21,770 nt of DNA, taken from the NCBI GenBank assembly GCA_003427395.1, contig BFEA01000546.1, positions 517,048 to 538,817 on the forward strand, given 5' to 3'. Below, piece by piece: positions 18,605 through 21,770 of the stretch. This DNA comes from Chara braunii (lineage: Eukaryota; Streptophyta; Charophyceae; Charales; Characeae). The notes under the pieces are model-generated. The model did no database searches. It saw only the letters and a list, made by a program, of their open reading frames with translations, and was not told where the DNA came from. How positions within the stretch are numbered: position 1 is the stretch's first letter; every line of letters starts with the position of its first letter. The translations under genes and the position numbers were made by a program.

Positions 18605-19518
18605 ATACAAAATGACCCCGAGGTGCGTGCCTCACCGAGCTATGATCAAAGACTTGGAGGGCACAACCCTGAGTGGCAGCTTGACGAATGTTCAATTATT
18701 AGAAATCTCATTTATTTGGTTTATTTAAAAAGCATCGTTCATCCACTTCAAGGGTTAACCTGAGGGCATAAATTACCAAGCCTATGGTGGAAAATTAGCA
18801 TCGTTGGGACGTAACTCCCAGCGTGGGCTGCTGACCTAGCATAACCAGACAGCGGACCCTTCGACTATGGCCTAGAAAAGAAGCTAGAGGGATGGCCACC
18901 CCAATGAAAGGATCTATTCAGGTGCATGTCGAAGGGTTCGAGATTAGAAAATTTTTAAAGATAGGATGAATATTCCCTCGTTGCGCAACCGACGAGGGTA
19001 ACCACCGATAAGCAACAACGCGGTGGGCCGCAGCTCCGGTCTGATCAGCAGGACTGTGGTGGGTCAGGATGGAGACCGTTGTCCTCCTGTATTAGGCTTC
19101 GGGCAGGACGACAGACAACTTTGGATTGTGATATCAAGAGTTGAACACCCAAGGTCTCGGTTAGGACCCGCGTTTGACGGGTTGAGTTCGTACGCGAACA
19201 CCGGCCCTGAAAACAACCAACGAATACCTGGACCAAAGACTAAGGGTGTGGGGGAAGGAAAGGTGCGTTGTCATGCTTAACTATTTCATGTACTGTAGTA
19301 CAGATCTAGTATATCCCCACTTTTAGTCATTATATTTTATGTGGGACACCCGGGTTAAAATCCCGGCAGTAATAATGAAAAGTAAGGTGACGGCGTCAAT
19401 CCTGAAACCACATTTCATTCCAGGAATCGGATTTTGACGAATTGCTTGTCAAAAAACACCTTTATGTGCATATAGTTCTCCGAGCGACGGGGACGTCGCT
19501 TAATGAGGTCTGGGATAC
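18605..19518. other. No gene recognised; two small inverted repeats
   Basis: No frame with recognisable protein. ACCCTTCGAC (18856-18865) and GTCGAAGGGT (18928-18937) are exact complements 62 nt apart. CCCTCGT (18975-18981) and ACGAGGG (18992-18998) form a compact hairpin. The last ~45 bp before 19519 show no purine tract of the kind that precedes a 3' LTR. Confidence 0.5.
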
Positions 19519-20348
19519 TGTCGAACAAAATAACCTTACAAGGGTATTTTGCCATGTCTTTGCATTCGGCACGGTGGTGGCGTCAGCCACCATGGCGTAG
19601 CCAGTCTGGAACGAGAAGGGGTGTGTACGCTTGTCGTGACACTGAAAGCAAAAATCCTCGGCCACTGAGGCCGGGGCAGAAATCGGTGAAAAAAAAAAAA
19701 AAATCGTTAAGTGTGNGCGTGTGTTACTATAACGCGCGCCGTGATGATTAGGTTCAGTAGTGATACGTCCCGACAAAAGAGGTCGAAGGGTTAGTTGGGT
19801 TAATACTGTGTCAGGGAGATCTACGACACGCACTGAGATTTGGTTTGACACCTGTCTGTCTATCGGTACCAGGGGTTTAAAAGTTTTTTTTCGTCTTTCC
19901 GTACTCGGCCTCCGAGTCAAGTACCCGATGCATCTACCTCTACTTAGTGAGGTACTGACCTACCTGCTACTCGAGTGTTTTATGCTACTCTAAAGTGTCG
20001 CGGGTTTCTTTTCCCGCCACTTGAGTGTTTTTCCAACCACGACCCTCGATGTCACGGTTACAAGTAAATACCGGTCTGCGGGCCTCCCAAGCAGCCAAGT
20101 ACTCTTGCAGGCCACACAAACACATATTCAAACCGACAGGCGTGCGGACCGGCATGCATACACACGCACGAACTTCGAAATAGGTTCATGACGCTAGTAG
20201 GGCTGAGTCGAAGCTCTATAGATACTAGAGTTGCTCCCTTACTTTTCGAAGTGAGAGCTAGCTCAGTAGGTATTGGTGCAAAGCTATCATGTGACAGACC
20301 TGGGGATCGAATCTGCCCAACCACCAAAGCTAGCTCCCTTTTACGAGG
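19519..20348 (+). repeat. Long direct repeat, copy B, left part
   Basis: Matches 5307-6138 of copy A, starting TGTCGA and carrying the terminal near-palindrome at 19527-19550 (10 of 11 pairs). Differences from copy A are scattered substitutions, mostly transitions by eye, and a shorter A run near 19690. N at 19716. The match is interrupted after 20348 by inserted DNA. Confidence 0.8.
20252..20340 (+). other. tRNA-like sequence with A and B box, copy B
   Basis: A-box TAGCTCAGTAGG at 20259-20270 and B-box GGATCGAATCT at 20304-20314, both unchanged from copy A. The surrounding bases carry several substitutions, and the 5' arm is GAGAGCTAGCT here instead of GGGAGCTAGCT. The insertion point of the 995-bp segment is 8 bp after this unit. 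Confidence 0.6.
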
Positions 20349-21343
20349 AGCTTTATTTTAGTCTTCAATCGGTTGAGTTGGTCGGGGCTCAACCCGCGAC
20401 CTGTAGATCCGAGTTAGGTAGATTCAGTGGATTACAGTTAGCCCCGTTTGAAAAACAGGGCATGCCACTTGGCAAGGCAAGGTGGTTAGTGGCTAGATTC
20501 TTTTGTTTTCTTTTATTTTCTTTTGTGTTTATTAGTTAGATTTCGTTTTTCATTTATTAATTTTCTTTCTTTCAAATTTCGTCCCGTGATCTTCTTGGTG
20601 GATTCGTTTTTACAAATCTACCGCAGGAACCAAGGCGGGTTCAGTTTGGTAATGAGGCAACGGACTGGCCAAGAGCAACCGGCAGCTTGGGACTACAGCG
20701 CCACGACGTCGATACTCGCGGAGCAGCGAAAGCCGGGGGCGCAACCTGGGCACTGTGGGAGAATAGGAGAAGAGCGAGAATCACACGGAGAGGTAGCGCG
20801 GGGGAGGAGCGCATGCAGACAAGCGTGATGGCAAGTAGAAGAAGGGGAAGGATAGAGAGAGAGTTGGAGAAGAAAGAGAAAGGAAGGGGGTTCAACGCGA
20901 CGAGGAAGATTGTTGTAATTATCGATCTTGAACGACGAATGCCTAGTAAGCGCAGGTCATCGGCTCGCGTTGATCACGTCCCTGCCCTTTGTACACTCCG
21001 CCGTCGCTCCTACCGATTGAGTGGGCCGGTGAAGTGTCTGGATTGCGATGATCTCGGCAGTCTGCCGCCAAGGAGAAGTTCGTGAAGCTTTATTACGAAG
21101 AAGAAGAAGAAGAAGAAGAAGAAGAAGAAGAAGAAGAAGAAGAAGAAGAAGAAGAAGAAGAGGGAAAAGGAGGAGAGGAAGGAGAAGGAGGAGAGAAGGA
21201 GTAGAGAAAGCACTTACCTGGTCGTGCGAAGAGCACGACAACGACAACGGCTCCAACGGTGACGGCTCCGACGACAACGGTGACGACGACGGGGGAGCGG
21301 GAGAAAAGAGTGGGTAAGTCTCCTGCCTCGCGAGCGATCCTGG
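20349..21343. mobile_element. 995-bp segment inserted into copy B
   Basis: Copy A is continuous across TTTTACGAGG/TGCTTCC, while copy B has 995 extra bases there. Only GG is shared at the two edges, and the ends show no terminal inverted repeat. Inside are a T-rich stretch (20500-20620), TCTACCGCAG and GGGTTCAG acceptor-like sites, a GAA microsatellite, and a donor-like GGGTAAGT at 21312-21319. An ACTTACCT (minus-strand donor) is at 21212-21219. Frames are arginine/glutamate-rich and unconvincing. It could be an unclassified insertion, or copy A could have lost the segment. Confidence 0.6.
21097..21162. repeat. (GAA)n microsatellite, about 22 units
   Basis: Pure GAA run inside the inserted segment, followed by GGA/GAG-rich sequence. 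Confidence 0.95.
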
Positions 21344-21695
21344 TGCTTCCCTCGATAGGATGAACAAATAAATAAATAAATAAATAAATAAATACATAGA
21401 AAACGAATGAATATATCCCTACACGTGGGGGTATACACTACCACATTTGTGTGTGTATATATGTAGGTGTGTGTGTGTGTGAGAGAGAGAGGGAGACGAT
21501 AAGTCTCCGACCTTGACCAACAGCCAAGTCTCCCGTTCCACGGCTCGCTGTGCGCCACTTGGATCGATAGAACGAGCAAGTCAGAGGTAACAGTGTATAT
21601 TTCCCCGTTTCAAGATTCATTCCGACTTTGCTCGTCCCAATCGATGGGATGTGTGTGTGTGAGACGTACATGATTCGACCAGAGAGAGAGAGAGG

Positions 21696-21770
<75 letters not shown>
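21344..21770 (+). repeat. Long direct repeat, copy B, right part, cut by the window end
   Basis: Resumes the match to copy A at TGCTTCCCTCGATAGG and continues through the AAAT tract (21364-21398), GTGTGTATATATGTAGGTG, CTTGGATCGATAGAAC and the GTGTGTGTGTGAGACG patch into GA repeats. The window ends inside the GA run, so it is unknown whether copy B also contains the tandem units. Confidence 0.8.
21681..21770. repeat. (GA)n microsatellite at the right edge
   Basis: GA run with one GGGGG interruption, reaching the last base of the window. Confidence 0.95.

Larger units (their letters stand above)
5307..21770 (+). mobile_element. Candidate very large Ty3/gypsy-type element (extent uncertain)
   Basis: Direct repeats that begin TGTCG at 5307 and 19519 enclose an extra ORF, gag, pro, pol (RT-RH-IN order) and a second gag-like ORF, all on one strand. 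If the repeats are LTRs, the element exceeds 16 kb and is cut by the window end. Against this, no primer-binding site was found near 8240-8286 and no purine tract before 19519, so copy B may instead open a different element. Coding capacity is certain as a retroelement. The boundaries are inference. Confidence 0.4.

Noticed and set aside
18605-19300. Possible ribosomal RNA fragment, suggested by GC-rich hairpins.
   Set aside because: No conserved rRNA core sequence could be recognised in either orientation.
19350-19366. A T-arm-like hairpin CCGGG, TTAAAAT, CCCGG.
   Set aside because: Stem and loop sizes fit a tRNA T arm, but no matching A box, D arm or acceptor stem was found at the right distance, so no tRNA or SINE is called.
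20370-20405. GGTTGAGTTGG on the plus strand and GGGTTGAGCCCC on the minus strand look like tRNA A and B boxes.
   Set aside because: The B-like box lacks the central C, the two lie on opposite strands, and no cloverleaf could be drawn.
21048-21397. Arginine-rich plus-strand and leucine/phenylalanine-rich minus-strand frames across the GAA run.
   Set aside because: These are translations of a trinucleotide microsatellite.

Overview
The window reads as repeat-dominated nuclear DNA of a eukaryote with a large genome. It shows no bacterial gene layout. It carries a decayed Ty3/gypsy-type retroelement, nested direct repeats, a tRNA-like sequence present twice, many microsatellites (AC, GA, GAA, AAAT) and splice-site-like motifs. 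All single Ns fall in repeated or retroelement DNA, which suggests a draft assembly. From memory, the phrasing of the pol protein resembles predicted proteins of charophyte algae such as Chara. That is a guess and is not tested here.

Layout. (1) 1-5306 has no credible gene. It holds a foldback repeat (131-264), a diverged relative of an element terminus (706-740), a degenerate tandem repeat (about 2670-3215), a stretch where the minus-strand splice-donor motif AGGTAAG recurs (3394-4215), and a hairpin/TATA/AATAAA cluster (4647-4827). An array of five small hairpins follows (4959-5296), with variable but complementary stems around an invariant core. (2) 5307-8240 is a complex repeat. Its first ~1.25 kb recurs at 19519-21770, it includes a tRNA-like sequence, and its second part is a diverged tandem duplication. 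(3) 8286-17894 is the coding part, all on the + strand and all broken by stops: an unrecognised ORF (8286-9065), gag with a CCHC knuckle (9207-10690), a protease region (10691-12421), RT-RNase H-integrase (about 12376-15819), then a second gag-like ORF with a coiled coil and a CCHC knuckle (16125-17894). (4) 17895-19518 is a 3' flank with polyadenylation and acceptor-like motifs and no gene seen. (5) 19519-21770 is the second copy of the repeat, split by a 995-bp insertion.

How it fits together. Gag and nucleocapsid would package the RNA, protease would process the polyprotein, and RT/RNase H/integrase would copy and insert it. A heptamer T TTT TTA lies at the protease-RT junction in exactly the phase for -1 frameshifting into the RT frame. 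The element is dead as read: there are thirteen in-frame stops across its ORFs, and the protease and RNase H active sites are altered. Whether the repeats at 5307 and 19519 are the two LTRs of one element of more than 16 kb cannot be settled, because the right copy runs off the window and no clear primer-binding site or polypurine tract was found. The items most worth following up are the covarying hairpin array, the duplicated gag module in the downstream ORF, and the terminal palindrome seen three times.
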